Positions 10,889 through 21,740 of a DNA stretch of 64,000 nucleotides are shown here, in pieces (within the stretch, counting starts at the first letter, position 1; each line of letters begins with the position of its first letter). Source of the DNA: Talaromyces rugulosus (taxonomy: Eukaryota > Ascomycota > Eurotiomycetes > Eurotiales > Trichocomaceae); assembly GCF_013368755.1 (NCBI RefSeq), contig NC_049561.1, forward strand, positions 806,001-870,000. The letters are read 5' to 3'. The notes under the pieces are model-generated. The model made no database searches, was not told where the DNA came from, and saw only the letters and a program-made list of their open reading frames with translations. The position numbers were made by a program, and so were the translations under genes.

Positions 10889-11620
10889 TCATTCAGTTGA
10901 AGTTGGAGGGCCTATGATTCGGTACGATGTCTGCACTTCTGGAGATAGACCTTTTAATGCTGACGCGAGTTCATCGGCAGCTTCGGTAAGAGAATCATTT
11001 GAAAGAGGCTCCAATGCATCTAGAATAAATAGGACACGGGTGGTATCTCCAGTCAGGGCAGTTCGAGGGCCTTGTCTCCAATTCCATCGACGGCAAGTAA
11101 TGCCAGTGTTGTCACACCATATAGGTTCGCCGGGCGCTGCGAGTTCTGTTTGAGGTTCCCCTCCAGAAAAAGTCAGAAACGGTTCCTTGCCGCTGGCCCG
11201 AGTCAGAAACGCTGATCCATTGTATTTGTCAAGGTCCTCGCCACCCAGTGGGATCTGGTGTTTGACTGAAACGGCATTGTAGATATCTGTCAAACGATTG
11301 ATACGTGGTAGACCGCTCTCTACACGACGTGTCAGGGCTTCTAAACTGTTGCGGATCTTCTGCGGCTTAACACCGAAACTTTTGTAGGCCTCCCGCCATG
11401 CGGCGATATGCGGAAATTGAGTGACAGGATATTTCAAGAGCAGGTCTTTCGCGGATTGTTCGGCATCTCTTAAAAGGGCCTCACTATAATCGTCACTGGG
11501 TCCTGGAGGAACACCCTCCACAACCATCAAGAGGACCCGATAGTCTGGACGTAGCTCGAATATTTCTGAAGCTACAGTTGCGGCGTGTAGCAATTCCTGT
11601 GCACCCTGTGCCCCACTCAT
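10889..11620 (-). CDS. B3/B4 tRNA-binding domain protein
   Basis: Single exon, 243 residues from the ATG at 11620; an in-frame ATG at 11713 would add 31 residues of low-complexity leader. The B3/4 domain is the editing-like module of phenylalanyl-tRNA synthetase beta chain and also occurs alone, mostly in bacteria. Typical stretches are FPHIAAWREAYKSFGVKP, NRLTDIYNAVSVKHQIPLGG and GEPIWCDNTG. Stand-alone members are presumed to act on aminoacyl-tRNA or a related small ligand, but this is not shown. It is convergent with the PhzF-like gene and divergent from the PaiB-like gene. The start at 11620 is preferred because conserved sequence begins there. Confidence 0.8.
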   Translation of the reverse strand: MSGAQGAQELLHAATVASEIFELRPDYRVLLMVVEGVPPGPSDDYSEALLRDAEQSAKDLLLKYPVTQFPHIAAWREAYKSFGVKPQKIRNSLEALTRRVESGLPRINRLTDIYNAVSVKHQIPLGGEDLDKYNGSAFLTRASGKEPFLTFSGGEPQTELAAPGEPIWCDNTGITCRRWNWRQGPRTALTGDTTRVLFILDALEPLSNDSLTEAADELASALKGLSPEVQTSYRIIGPPTSTE

Positions 11621-12452
11621 AGCTAATGTTGTAACAACAGTGACTTGAAATTTTGGAACGGTGGCAAGGTAGCCTGGAGAAGAAAAAGCAATAGAGGAAG
11701 TTGGAGGATGCAAGGGCTATAAACAATATGTGATACCAATATGTAGCTCACCAGGACGCCACTAGAGATAACGGCTTAGAAATAGATATTATATATGGGA
11801 TATGCGGCGTTCTGTCTAATTCTTTTCCCTTCGAAAAAAGAAGCATCTTTTTCTTTTTTTTCCTTTTTTTTGCCTTCGTGATTCATCATTCATTCCTATT
11901 TAGGAAGTTCGCGGGAGTGGGGAAGAGTTAGGTTTACTGGTACATGTACCTATAGCTATACGGCAATTGGTCAATTCCCAAAAACAATGTACCATGTGGA
12001 TAAAATAGTCTTCATTTTTCCTCGACTACAGCAGGTTGCAAGACCCATCATTTTTCCCTATTGTACTCAATGCTGAATTTACTGCAAGTATGTTGCTGTC
12101 CGGTCGATCCATCCACTTCCAGGTAAGAAAAGCCCTTCCCGCGAGCACCAGTGATATTTGTATCTTCATATTTAGCGACCTTGCCTACTGTTAAGCCATG
12201 AAAGTTTCGTTCTAGTGGTACTAAGGGGATCTTTGGTCCTCTAGACCGAAAGGTCGGGCGTCCATCGGCGGACTAAAACCAATAGAAACCGCCGCTCCCG
12301 GATGCCCCATAAAAATTGCGTTTGGTCCTATTCTTCCTAGGTACGTGGAGAGGAGATGACAGAGGGGAGATATATAGTCGGGGCACATAAAATCCTCCAC
12401 AGCCTACCTTGCAGACTTCACGTTTATTACTTTCTTATAATTAACCGATACC
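11621..12452. promoter_or_regulatory. divergent promoter region (B3/4 gene and PaiB-like gene)
   Basis: Contains a pyrimidine-rich tract (about 11820-11875), a CCAAT motif at 12279-12283 and a TATATA element at about 12370 that lies 80 bases upstream of the PaiB-like start. Promoter roles are inferred from position. Confidence 0.45.
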
Positions 12453-13223
12453 ATGTATCTCCGAACAGTGCACGCAGAGCCCTCCATTAAAGCTCTATTC
12501 GAATTTGTCAAGGAGAATCCTCTGGGTATCCTGACAACTGCCATAGCATCCCCTCACTTTCCTTTCCTACAATCAAGCCATATCCCCTGGGTGCTAGATA
12601 CCATTAGCGACGACCCTGATGCACCAGTGAAAGGTCGCCTTCGGGGCCATTTGGCGAGACAAAATCCCCAGTCGAAAGCATTGATAGAGGCCGCTTCCAA
12701 CTCTTCAACAGGGTCATTTGAACATGATGTCATGGTTCTATTCACCAGTCCTTATCATCATTATGTGACTCCGAAATTTTACACTGAGACCAAACCAGCC
12801 ACTGCCAAGGTCGTGCCGACATGGAACTATGCGGCTGTCCAGGTTTACGGCAAGGCTACTATCTATCATGACTCTTCTTCGCTGGAGACTTCCCTGTACC
12901 TCTCACAACAGATTGATGACCTGTCCAAGGAATGCGAAACCTCTATTATGGGACATTCTGGCCACGAAGGGAAGCCGGAGCCGTGGAGCGTCTCTGATGC
13001 CCCAGATCGGTATATTGATATAATGAAGAAAAACATTATTGGCATCGAGGTGTCAATTGAAAGCATCGGGGGCAAATTTAAGATGAGTCAAGAGATGGGG
13101 GAAGGTGATCGCAAGGGCGTGATTGAAGGGTTTCAAGGTCTCGAGTCGGACACTGGAGCGCACCTGGCCGATATGGTGAAGATGCGCGGAGACATGAAAG
13201 ATGCAGAGAAGAAGACTGGGTGA
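12453..13223 (+). CDS. PaiB-like FMN-binding protein
   Basis: Single exon, 256 residues, matching the FMN-binding negative transcriptional regulator family named after Bacillus PaiB. It has the split-barrel flavin fold: MYLRTVH start, NPLGILTT, IPWVLD, LRGHLARQNPQ, VPTWNYAAVQVYG, and the terminal KFKMSQEM motif. In Bacillus PaiB represses sporulation and protease genes. Fungal homologues are uncharacterised and may be flavin enzymes or haem-linked stress proteins instead. The length is slightly above the bacterial form because of a C-terminal charged tail. A TATA-like element lies about 80 bases upstream. Confidence 0.87.
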   Translation: MYLRTVHAEPSIKALFEFVKENPLGILTTAIASPHFPFLQSSHIPWVLDTISDDPDAPVKGRLRGHLARQNPQSKALIEAASNSSTGSFEHDVMVLFTSPYHHYVTPKFYTETKPATAKVVPTWNYAAVQVYGKATIYHDSSSLETSLYLSQQIDDLSKECETSIMGHSGHEGKPEPWSVSDAPDRYIDIMKKNIIGIEVSIESIGGKFKMSQEMGEGDRKGVIEGFQGLESDTGAHLADMVKMRGDMKDAEKKTG

Positions 13224-13833
13224 TTATTACATAAATGGATATGGGTGTATTTCTGGAGCCTAGGAATATAATGCCGGGTTTTGAACAGATACATACTTCT
13301 CCTTGGCCTACCATATGGCCAACTCGGACCACGCAATCTTCGTCTATAGTACATGTAGAGCCGGATTCTAATACCTTAGCCCTGAGACTGTGAAGCCTTG
13401 CCCGAAGGGCGAACGATGGTAATGTCGCCGCGAACAATGTACGAGCCAGCGCTCATTGTTTCGAAGCAAAATGTTTCGGTGTAGTCTGTTCCGCATATGT
13501 ATTGCGGAAAGATACCGTTTTTCTTCCACAAAAGAGGCCAGCTATTTAATGTTTCTTCGCATGCTAGTCTCTTGCTCTTGGTCCAATAGAATTAATTTTT
13601 CGTATTGTCAGAATACTAAATTTACAGATCCTTTCCCTTTATGCACTGCAGTAATTGAACAGGACCACTTTCAGACACGGGGCGTTAGATCCCATGGGGT
13701 ATACTTTTCATCTCTCACCCCTGGGTTTAGAAGACGAGGCATCTACGATTATGGTACAAATTCTCTACCTTGCCACTTCTGAATATGATGGATAGGGTAA
13801 ATCTCATCCCACTGTGTCCCCCAGTTTAAGAAA
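13224..13833. other. intergenic region
   Basis: 3' flank of the PaiB-like gene and 5' flank of the decayed esterase. Only overlapping short ORFs without domain signatures are seen. Confidence 0.35.
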
Positions 13834-14600
13834 ATGGCATTGTCCGGTTCTATTCTTCTTCTACCCTATATCATTATTTCGATATATACTTGGAAGACCT
13901 CAAACTTTAACGATTTTGTGGTGTTTGGGGATAGCTGGTCAGAGGCTGGACGGCTAGAATACAGCAGAACCCATAATAGAACTTTTTCCCCAGTTGAAGG
14001 GACAAACAGCGAGGTTTGAGCTCCTTGAGCTTAAAAAACGAAGAGATCCAGTTTTGCTGTAAGGACTGTTGCTGCGAACCGGCAACCGTCTCTGGTACGT
14101 TGCATGACCGGTGTGTGCTAATAATGGATATGCAAAGCAGCCCATCAGCCTTTTCCGGACGTTGCCACGTATCATGCTCCGGCCTTTTTTGCGGACAGCC
14201 AATATAACACGCTCATCTTCCCCGAGTTTACCGTTTTCGGCATCATGACTAGGGAGAATGATGTTGGAGCCTACACGTTTCTGACTGACTTGCAAATTAA
14301 TGGAGCCACATCTCTAACTACGTAGACTGTGTGTTTGAACAGATAGATCGTCTATATCGACACGGCGCTCGTTAATTTCTTCTTAACATGCTTAGCGCAA
14401 TGAAACTTTCTCCACAACACACAGTTGGTAACGTCATTATAGTGGTCAATTTCTTGCTAGTTGACAGGGCTGCCGGGGACAGCAAAGAGGAGTATGCGGC
14501 TCCAGGAGATGCTAAATGAGAAATATTTAACTCTCATGGCAGCGACGCGTTCGGTATCTTGTTTATAGTAGATTGTCAGAGAGACGACCAAGCAGCCATA
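13834..14600 (+). pseudogene. decayed GDSL/SGNH esterase (CE16-like)
   Basis: The start reads as a secreted GDSL hydrolase: a hydrophobic leader then FVVFGDSWSEAGR, which is block I with the catalytic serine. Later parts of the family are recognisable only by changing frame: FPDVATYHAPAFFADSQY (about 14155-14210), ENDVGAYTFLTDLQ (near 14250-14290), and after a shift near 14320, VDCVFEQIDRLYRHGAR. In-frame stops occur at 14105-14107 (TGA) and 14373-14375 (TAA). Similarity fades after about 14590. Intact relatives are acetylesterases acting on plant polysaccharides. Several independent lesions make this a real pseudogene rather than a reading error. Confidence 0.75.
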
Positions 14601-14940
14601 AGGCTGGGCTGTGACGATGTCGCGAGGATCCTCCCGATCTACAAATTATACATCAATCCATTTCCGACTGTCTGGGTAACCCGGGCTTTGATTGTTGTGG
14701 CGTCCATTTTTCTATTCGCAGTTCCAAGCAACATTCCCGAGTCGACGATCCACCCAGCCGCTGAATGCGGCATATGGTCTGTGATATAACCAAACAATTG
14801 TCGAAATAACTTCACATGTTTCTAATAAGTATATTTTCACTGGTACTTGTCAATTTTGCCAAGTATCCATGGATTGACAATGATCAAATTCCGCATTAAT
14901 CACGTCGGATTCCTATGACCGCCTATCCATGTGACAGAAT
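14601..14940. other. gap between two decayed genes
   Basis: A 76-codon open frame (14559-14789) ends with a hydrophobic stretch, but I recognise no family. It may be remnant sequence of either neighbour. Confidence 0.3.
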
Positions 14941-16406
14941 GTTGGAATCGGATAATTTATCGCCGTGGCGGCTCATTCTAAACAGTGTAGTTGCTGTCGT
15001 CGGCTTTACCATCAGCAGTGGAGCACTGATGCTTGCGAATCTATACAAAGATTCATATCATGCATAAATTCTGGTGGGATGATGGTGAGTAAAGACCGAC
15101 ATCTAGATTTTCTTCCCTTAACAGAGTTTAGAAGTTGATTGCTTTGCGAATTGCTTTTAACAGTATTCGTGATTCTTGCCTGGGTATGATCCCTCGAACT
15201 ATGGACACTAGTTGACGGTTTGGGGTGCTAATCCCGTGTACAATCCATGTCGACAAATAGATCTGTGCAGTAGGGGTGCAAGCAATAATACTTTGTAAGA
15301 CTCAAACCTATACTCTCTTCCTTCACCATCGCCTTGGGGAAGAATCTGTCACTGACAATTGATACTAGAAGATGGATTTCCTCATACTGGTTACGGTGTG
15401 CACGTCTGGGAATTATCTGAGCCGGTCTTAAACTCATACACCAAGGTATTTACAATAAGCAGACATTTTCAGCCGTTGAGCTTTGTAGAAGCTGACACTT
15501 ATACAGACGGTCGTCTCCGGATCAATTATCTATATCCCCTGCCTCGCGTTCGGCAAAATTGCGCTGCTGATTTTGTTCTGTAATCTTCTGCACATCCTCT
15601 GGGTTTGGAAGTACATCATTATCTCGGTCGGCTGCATCAATTTTAGCTATATTATCGGTCTTCTTCTCCCCTTATTTTTGCCTGTACTCCGATTGCAAAG
15701 AACTGGGACATCCGCATTATTACAACAGGCTCGTGCATTGATCAGATAAGCTTGTATCTTGCAACAGCCATAACAAATACGGTCAGCGACGTCATTTTAA
15801 TTTTGATACCGATCAAATTTGTGTGGGGGTTACATCTGCCTCCAATGCAGAAGCTGGGGATCATTCTAATATTTACTATGGGTGGCTTGTAAGTTGTGTC
15901 TTAAGCAAGTGGTTGAAATAATTGGGTTAGCTTCGTAATCTTTTATTACTGGTAGAACCATTGTGATAAGCATTGTTCGCTTGGCTACTCTGGTGTCCTT
16001 GGTCGCATCAAGCGACCAACCATACGAAATGGCGCTGGAGTGTTTGCTCCTGTGCGCATATCAAGCCATTAAATCAGATATTACCTATCCTAACATTTTG
16101 AGACATACCTACAGAGGCATCGCAGCCAACCTCATCATTCTTTGCGGCTGCCTGATCTTTTTACGTCAATTTCTTCGCTTTCACTCTCCCAGATTAATTG
16201 GCGACCGGAGTAGCACCGACAGGAGCAGCAAAGGTAGCAGCCAGTTTGGACAACTTGCTTTGTCCCAAAACATATCCTGGCCCAGGAAGCGGTGGTCTAG
16301 CTTTAGTCAGTGGTATCACCGCGAGGAAGCGGCGGCCAATACGCCAGACGATAGATCGGAGATGGTGTCTCAGTATCAGGAAACACGACTTCATGAAGCC
16401 GTGTAG
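14941..16406 (+). pseudogene. decayed fungal rhodopsin-domain (PTH11/SAT4-like) membrane protein
   Basis: Remains of a seven-helix fungal rhodopsin-domain protein. Pieces in order: LILNSVVAVVGFTISSGAL, LRIYTKIHIMHKFWWDD, VFVILAW, GYGVHVWELSEPVLNSYTK, IIYIPCLAFGKIALLILF, ISLYLATAITNTVSDVILI and IVISIVRLATL, then MALECLL spliced to IAANLIILCGCLIFLRQF. Introns with good GT...AG ends separate several pieces. Two one-base shifts break the frame: an extra T near 15032 and a missing C in the C run near 15667-15676. I could not build a clean model for 15190-15360. Family members sense or transport unknown ligands at the plasma membrane. Confidence 0.7.
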
Positions 16407-17725
16407 GGTGACAGTCGTAACTATATTCATTGTACTACATTGAAATTCAACGAGCGTATCAGTCGAAGTTACCAAGATTTCCGAGTGTGCAAATCGATAG
16501 GGGTGACAGACTCCTTGTGAAAATATACCACGTTTCACAGTGCAGATCATAAAACATACCACCCATGTGACGGATTATTATACGACCTGCCAAGGTAAGC
16601 AGGGGCCATGCTAGTGTCGAATACCCTAAATGTGGCATAGTGGCTTGGTCCCTCACGTCGTACAAAAAAACGCCCCTTATGCTCCCCAACTTTCCGGGAT
16701 CTCCAGCCTGCATATACCCCATGTGTCAACCATGCAGCCACAATTTTTGAGTATGTTCCCAATATTCGCGCCACCGGGCCAGATGCGTAACATAAATTTC
16801 CACCGTGCTGTTTTGACGGAACTATTATTGTCTCCGAGTTATTGTCATAACCTAAGGACGAGCATTGAATCTGGGGGCGAAAATCCTCCTCGGTAACGAT
16901 GACTAGGTGGATATTCCACCCGCCGGCAGTGCGCGGATACTCCAATGTTATATACTTTCAGCTAATTACTTCATCATACGAGCTATCTCAGTTTGGAAAA
17001 TAATGACAGCAGGGCGTATATGCAGGTGCTGATCTCTAATTGTTTTGGCAGTGAAAGTGGTCGCGGTCGACTTGAGCCCAGCGGCCTGGATCCATGGACA
17101 CGCTCCAAACAAACAAAAAAAAGTGGAATGTGACCTCACCGATAGGCGGAAGGATTAAATGACCATACTATGTTCTTAATCATCTTGCAGCCTATTGGTG
17201 ACACGGCTTGTTTTCACGGAAACGCTGAAACCCCTGGCAAATCAAATGACGGCGCCCCAAGAATAACACTGAAATGATTGAATAGTCTTAGCACCTCACT
17301 CACCATCTTGTTGAATTGCTCATTCGATGTCCAATCACACCGCCCCTAGCGAACTTAGATTCTCGGTCTAGGGCAGATAGTGAAACGCTAGAACGCGTCC
17401 TGTCATCTTGTTTAACCTTTATGCGCAATCGGGTGGAATGCTCCTGGTTCTGGTCTCTAAAGCAAATAGTAATAATAATAGTAATACTATGGTGGTATGC
17501 GTAGTCATCGTAGACTGTCATCTGTAAGTCTTGGACTATATTCGATGCGCCTGTTACATCTTTTTGGTCTGTTTCGAATTGGTGGTAGGATTTACAGACT
17601 ACATACATGTCTATAGACCAGCGATGAGTGAAGGATAAATATCACTTTATCTGCTCCTAATCATACAAATACGCTTTTCGGATACAGTGGCAATCAACAG
17701 AATAGCCAAATAATCAAATTTTAAG
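16407..17725. other. intergenic region
   Basis: Holds a 132-codon minus-strand open frame (16547-16945) that I cannot assign and do not call, and a short AAT/AGT microsatellite near 17465-17490. The last 100 bases are AT-rich and probably carry the promoter of the spherulin-4-like gene. Confidence 0.35.
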
Positions 17726-18484
17726 ATGAAGACCTCCACTCTTTTCTCCGGCTTGTCCCTGGCTGCACTGGGAACATCCACCAACGTCTTGTTGCCATTG
17801 TACATTTACCCAACTGCCGATGCGTTCGACCCCGTCTACAGTGCCATTTCATCAAACCCTAATGTCACCTACTACGTCGTTCTCGATCCCGACTCTGGTC
17901 CAGGTGGAAGCCAATACCCGAATAGCGACTACATCTCCGCTGTCGCCAAGTTGAACTCCTACTCCAACGTGCAGGCGATAGGGTACGTGCACACATCATA
18001 CATGGCCGAGACGACCGACGCCGTCAATGCCAATGTTACCACCTACGCTGGCTGGTCCAAGTATACCGACAGCGACATATCCGTCAAGGGCATTTTCTTC
18101 GACGAAGCCACCAACGAGGAAAGCCAGACTGCGTATGATTACATGTCGACCGTCGCATCCAACGCCCGCGACCAGGGCCTAAACTACGTTATTTTTAACC
18201 CTGGCACGGCTGTTACCGCTTCACAGTTCTTTGATGCAGCCGACCTTATCGTCATCTCAGAGGTCGCCTACTCGACATACACGGAATCTACAGTCCACTC
18301 AGTGCCTCAGCAATACTGGAACCAAAGCGCCATTATTCTTCACGACACACCTTCAGGAACCGACTTGACATCTGTGACCAGCGGGCTGGAGAGTGATGGG
18401 CTCGGCGCATTTTATGCCACTGGGGACTGCTGCTACCAGAGCGTTTCGATGCTAGGAGATCTCTCGTCCGCGATGGCTGCGTAG
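17726..18484 (+). CDS. secreted spherulin-4-like protein (GH135-like)
   Basis: Single exon, 252 residues. A short hydrophobic leader (first about 19 residues) suggests secretion. The rest matches the spherulation-specific family 4 domain, a TIM-barrel-like fold: LLPLYIYPTADAF, VTYYVVLDPDSGPG, GYVHTSYM, KGIFFDEATN and YVIFNPGT. The characterised relative Sph3 of Aspergillus fumigatus (GH135) cleaves galactosaminogalactan and depends on acidic residues in the segment equivalent to FFDEA, which is kept here. Unlike Sph3 I see no N-terminal membrane anchor with cytosolic tail. No galactosaminogalactan genes flank it, so the substrate is open. Confidence 0.8.
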   Translation: MKTSTLFSGLSLAALGTSTNVLLPLYIYPTADAFDPVYSAISSNPNVTYYVVLDPDSGPGGSQYPNSDYISAVAKLNSYSNVQAIGYVHTSYMAETTDAVNANVTTYAGWSKYTDSDISVKGIFFDEATNEESQTAYDYMSTVASNARDQGLNYVIFNPGTAVTASQFFDAADLIVISEVAYSTYTESTVHSVPQQYWNQSAIILHDTPSGTDLTSVTSGLESDGLGAFYATGDCCYQSVSMLGDLSSAMAA

Positions 18485-18930
18485 GCACAGAACTGGCGCC
18501 GGGCTGGAATGAAAGAAGAGCTGTCGTTCAATAGTTAATAATATTCATATATGTTATTGTCGCAATATTTCAATCAATTTCAACCCTTTTAGCATCATCG
18601 CCAATGAAGTAAATAGTATCATGCGAGATGATTCGCTGCAATAGGAATGTGTGGGTGCATAAAATTCCTGCCAATCGCAGCAGACCAAATGTGGGGCCTA
18701 TAAAAGACTAAGATGGACACCGTCAGCTGAGGAACGAGAGAATCGACAATCACCCTAATCCGTTATATCCATCGTTCCTCCAGAGCGAACCCATAACCCA
18801 GTACTCCGTATCTCGACTCTATATTCCTCATTTCAGTACTTGTTGTCTGCACCTGCAACAACAAGTACGTCTCTCGGGCAGCTGTAAGTAACACAACCCT
18901 GCGAGAAACCCCAGTGGGTGCATTGAATCA
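18485..18930 (+). promoter_or_regulatory. promoter region of the MFS transporter gene
   Basis: Holds CCAAT at 18671-18675, a CreA-type GTGGGG at 18691-18696 and a TATAAAA box at 18699-18705, followed by a pyrimidine-rich leader before the ATG at 18931. Roles are inferred from motif and position. Confidence 0.5.
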
Positions 18931-20498
18931 ATGGCCAATAACACGGACATAGATCACCAGCGGCGGTCGGTCGAAACTCGAGTCGTCTCCGATACCGAGA
19001 GTAATGATGTCGCCTCTCAGCTGCAGCATGCGCATCGGCAGTCTCAAGATGAAGGCAGTATCGATGCCTGGCTTGCCATCGCAGGCTCCTTCCTGGTCTA
19101 CTTCTCGTCGTTCGGAATCATGAACAGTTTCGGTTATTTCCAGTATTTATATCTCTCAGGGTTTTTGCGAGACTATGCCACCTCGGAAATCGCGCTTATC
19201 GGCACAATGCAGCTTGCATTGATGTATCTCACGGGTCCAGTTGTGGGTTCGCTATACGATGCATATGGAACAAAGGTGGGTGCTAAATTTATTTATATCA
19301 ACTATACCCACCAATTTGCCGGCGGTGCAAGGTCTCGCTAACATGAAATGTAGTATCTTTATCCGGTTGGCGCCTTGGGGTGCTGTCTCTCCTTGATCAC
19401 GCTTTCCTTTACGCAACCCAACCACATATGGCAGCAGTTTCTCTGCCAAGGCCTATTGTTCGGGCTGACCGTTGCTTGCGGCGTTCAACCTGCTCTTACA
19501 GTGATTGCAAAGTTGTTTAAACGCAGAAAAGCATTGGCAATGGGTCTCGTTGCGTCTGGAAGCAGTGCAGGCGGCGTATGCTATCCAATCATGTTCTCCC
19601 GATTGGTTCCTCGTATTGGATTTGCGTGGTCTCTCCGAGTTGGCGCGCTAACATCTCTTTTCTGTTATACCGTAGCATGGTGCATAACCAAGACAGATCA
19701 CACGTCAAAGCCATTGTCGTCGCTCAGCTGTTTATTTGACTATAGTGGATTCAAGGATGTTCGATACGTTTGCCTTTCTTTGGGCAGCTTCTTGGCAAAT
19801 CTGGGCTTGTATGGGCCCTACTACTATGCAGGTTCGTATAGTCCATTTATACAATCGCTACACCTAGAAACTAACAGTCGATAGAGCCTTTTTGCGCATT
19901 CCTTGACCCGACTGCCAAAATTAAGCCATATTTGCTACCACTTATCAATGCATCTAGTTTCGTCGGTCGAATTATGTGAGTGGTCCATCTTTGACCTCAC
20001 CCACCAACAATAGGGCTAATACATTTTCCAGAGGAGGTCATTTCGCCGATACCATCGGCCGTCTGAACCTTTTGTATCCCATGACAGTTTTATCCGGATT
20101 ACTGTCACTACTAATGTGGCGGTCCGCCCTGAATGTCGGTACCCTGACTGCGTTTGTGTGTCTGTATGGTTTCTGTTCGGGTGTCTTCATATCCGTCATG
20201 CCGGCAGCAACCAGCCAAATCGTCCCCGACGACAAATTAGGGGCGCAGCTGGGCGCGTTTTCGTCTCTTACAGCCATTGCCGTCTTCGTGGGTACGCCTA
20301 TCGCTGGGTCGTTGATCAAAGATGATTCTGTCCCGGGATATATGCCTCTCGTCACATATTCAGTGAGTGCTACTTTTCTATTCTACTCTTCAGTACCATC
20401 TAACTTTTCTCTACCAGGGGTCTACCATGCTCGCTGGAGGAGTCATGCTGTTGATTGGTCGAGTGCTTCATGGCAGGGATCTGCGTAAGAAATGGTGA
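18931..20498 (+). CDS. MFS transporter, monocarboxylate-transporter-like
   Basis: Five exons, 18931-19275, 19354-19831, 19885-19975, 20032-20362 and 20418-20498, giving 441 residues. A hydrophilic N-terminus of about 45 residues leads into repeated hydrophobic helices. DAWLAIAGSFLVYFSSFG and NSFGYFQ at the first helix are typical of fungal MCT-like carriers, as are LYDAYGTK after helix 2 and a central RRKALAMG loop. Splicing restores FLDPTAKIKPYLLPLINASS and the second-half GHFADTIGRLN loop. About 12 helices are expected. It likely moves a monocarboxylate or other small organic acid across the plasma membrane; the substrate is unknown. It lies next to SDR, NmrA-like and Zn2Cys6 genes. Confidence 0.88.
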
Positions 20499-20914
20499 TC
20501 CGATGGAACGATTATCAACTACGCTAGAAAATGTGACAAAACTCTCAAACTGCAATACCCTGGCAAATCCAACGGTTCAATCATTTCACTGGACAGTTTT
20601 GGGAGCATTACTAGGTTGTTATTGGTGAGAAAATCGACACGGTAATCCTCATGTTTCATACAATGGAAGAAGGATTAGTTGGATGGAAGGGAATGTCAAT
20701 TAATAACAGAAAGCCAGGGGCGAGCATACTCAATCTCATTTCTCCCGGCTATTGACATGAAAATAAAATGGTATAAAGTATCAGTGCATCAGTCAATTTT
20801 AATTATTAGGCAGAGCTAGCAATAAAATCAATGTACATGACACCCATTAACCATTGGGAAACATTCTCAGACCATCACCCCCTTCGGCCATGACATTGAC
20901 ATCTCTTGTCCCAC
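20499..20914. other. intergenic region between convergent genes
   Basis: 3' ends of the MFS and SDR genes meet here. AT-rich, with nothing else recognised. Confidence 0.4.
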
Positions 20915-21740
20915 CTAAACGTATGCCAGCCCTCCATCGACTGACAAGTCTTGCCCAGTCACAAATGAACTTGCTGGACTGGCGATGAAAGCTACCACGT
21001 CAGCCACCTCTTTAACTGTTCCATTCCTCTTAATGCTCTGTTCGACGCGGAACTTCTGCACTAGGGGATGCTCCTCTGGAGGCGCCAGATCGGTGTCAAT
21101 GGGGCCTGGCACAATGGTGTTGACTGTGATGCCTTTACTGCCGAGCTCTTCGGCCCATCCAAGCGCCATCGCACTCAGAGCCGCCTTGGACCCTGCATAC
21201 AAGGCCGCAAACTGACTGCCGCTCCGGGCTACGACACTGCTGATGTTGATTATCCTTCCTCCCGGTGACGATAAATGGGGCAATGCAGCTTGGACAAGTA
21301 AGAATGGCCCGCGAGCGTTGGCTTGGAAAAGAGTGTCAAAGTCTTCGACCGGAATCGATGTGGTATCAGGATGGAAGATGCCTATGCCAGAGTTGTTGAC
21401 GATAATGTCGATGTTTCGGCCAGGAAATGCGGCAGTAGTCGCGGAAATAATGTCCTTCCCAAACGTAGTGCCGGATGCATCCCCTTGAACAGCGATGGCT
21501 TTGACATGGAGCGACTCGAGTGTCTTTACGTTCTTAAGGGCAGACTCCTTGTTGGTGTTGTAATGAAGGACGATCTGAGGGTTGTCAGTTGTAAAATTAA
21601 ACAAATATGAACCAGTAGGTTTAACATACGTCTGCACCAAGTTCACCTAGCGCAGTTGCAACAGCAAAACCAATCCCGTTTACTTTTCCGCTACCAGTAA
21701 CAATGGCTAGCTTTCCTTTGAGAGCCCCCTGAGAAGACAT
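20915..21740 (-). CDS. short-chain dehydrogenase/reductase
   Basis: Two exons, 21740-21630 and 21574-20915, 256 residues. Splicing joins GELGAD to IVLHYN, the end of the first beta-alpha-beta unit. Classical SDR signs are present: TGSGKVNGIG cofactor loop (15-24), NNSG (97-100), ISS serine (about 149) and YAGSK with Y163 and K167. The C-terminus reads VTGQDLSVDGGLAYV. The acidic or polar residue after strand 2 is Asn/His rather than a clear Asp, so NADP(H) is plausible. An upstream in-frame ATG at 21803 would add 21 residues and is not favoured. Substrate unknown. It could act with the adjacent transporter and regulator. Confidence 0.88.

Noticed and set aside
16547..16945. 132-codon minus-strand open frame
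   Set aside because: No family recognised, and overlapping frames of similar size exist on both strands. It could be a real small gene, but the sequence alone does not support a call.
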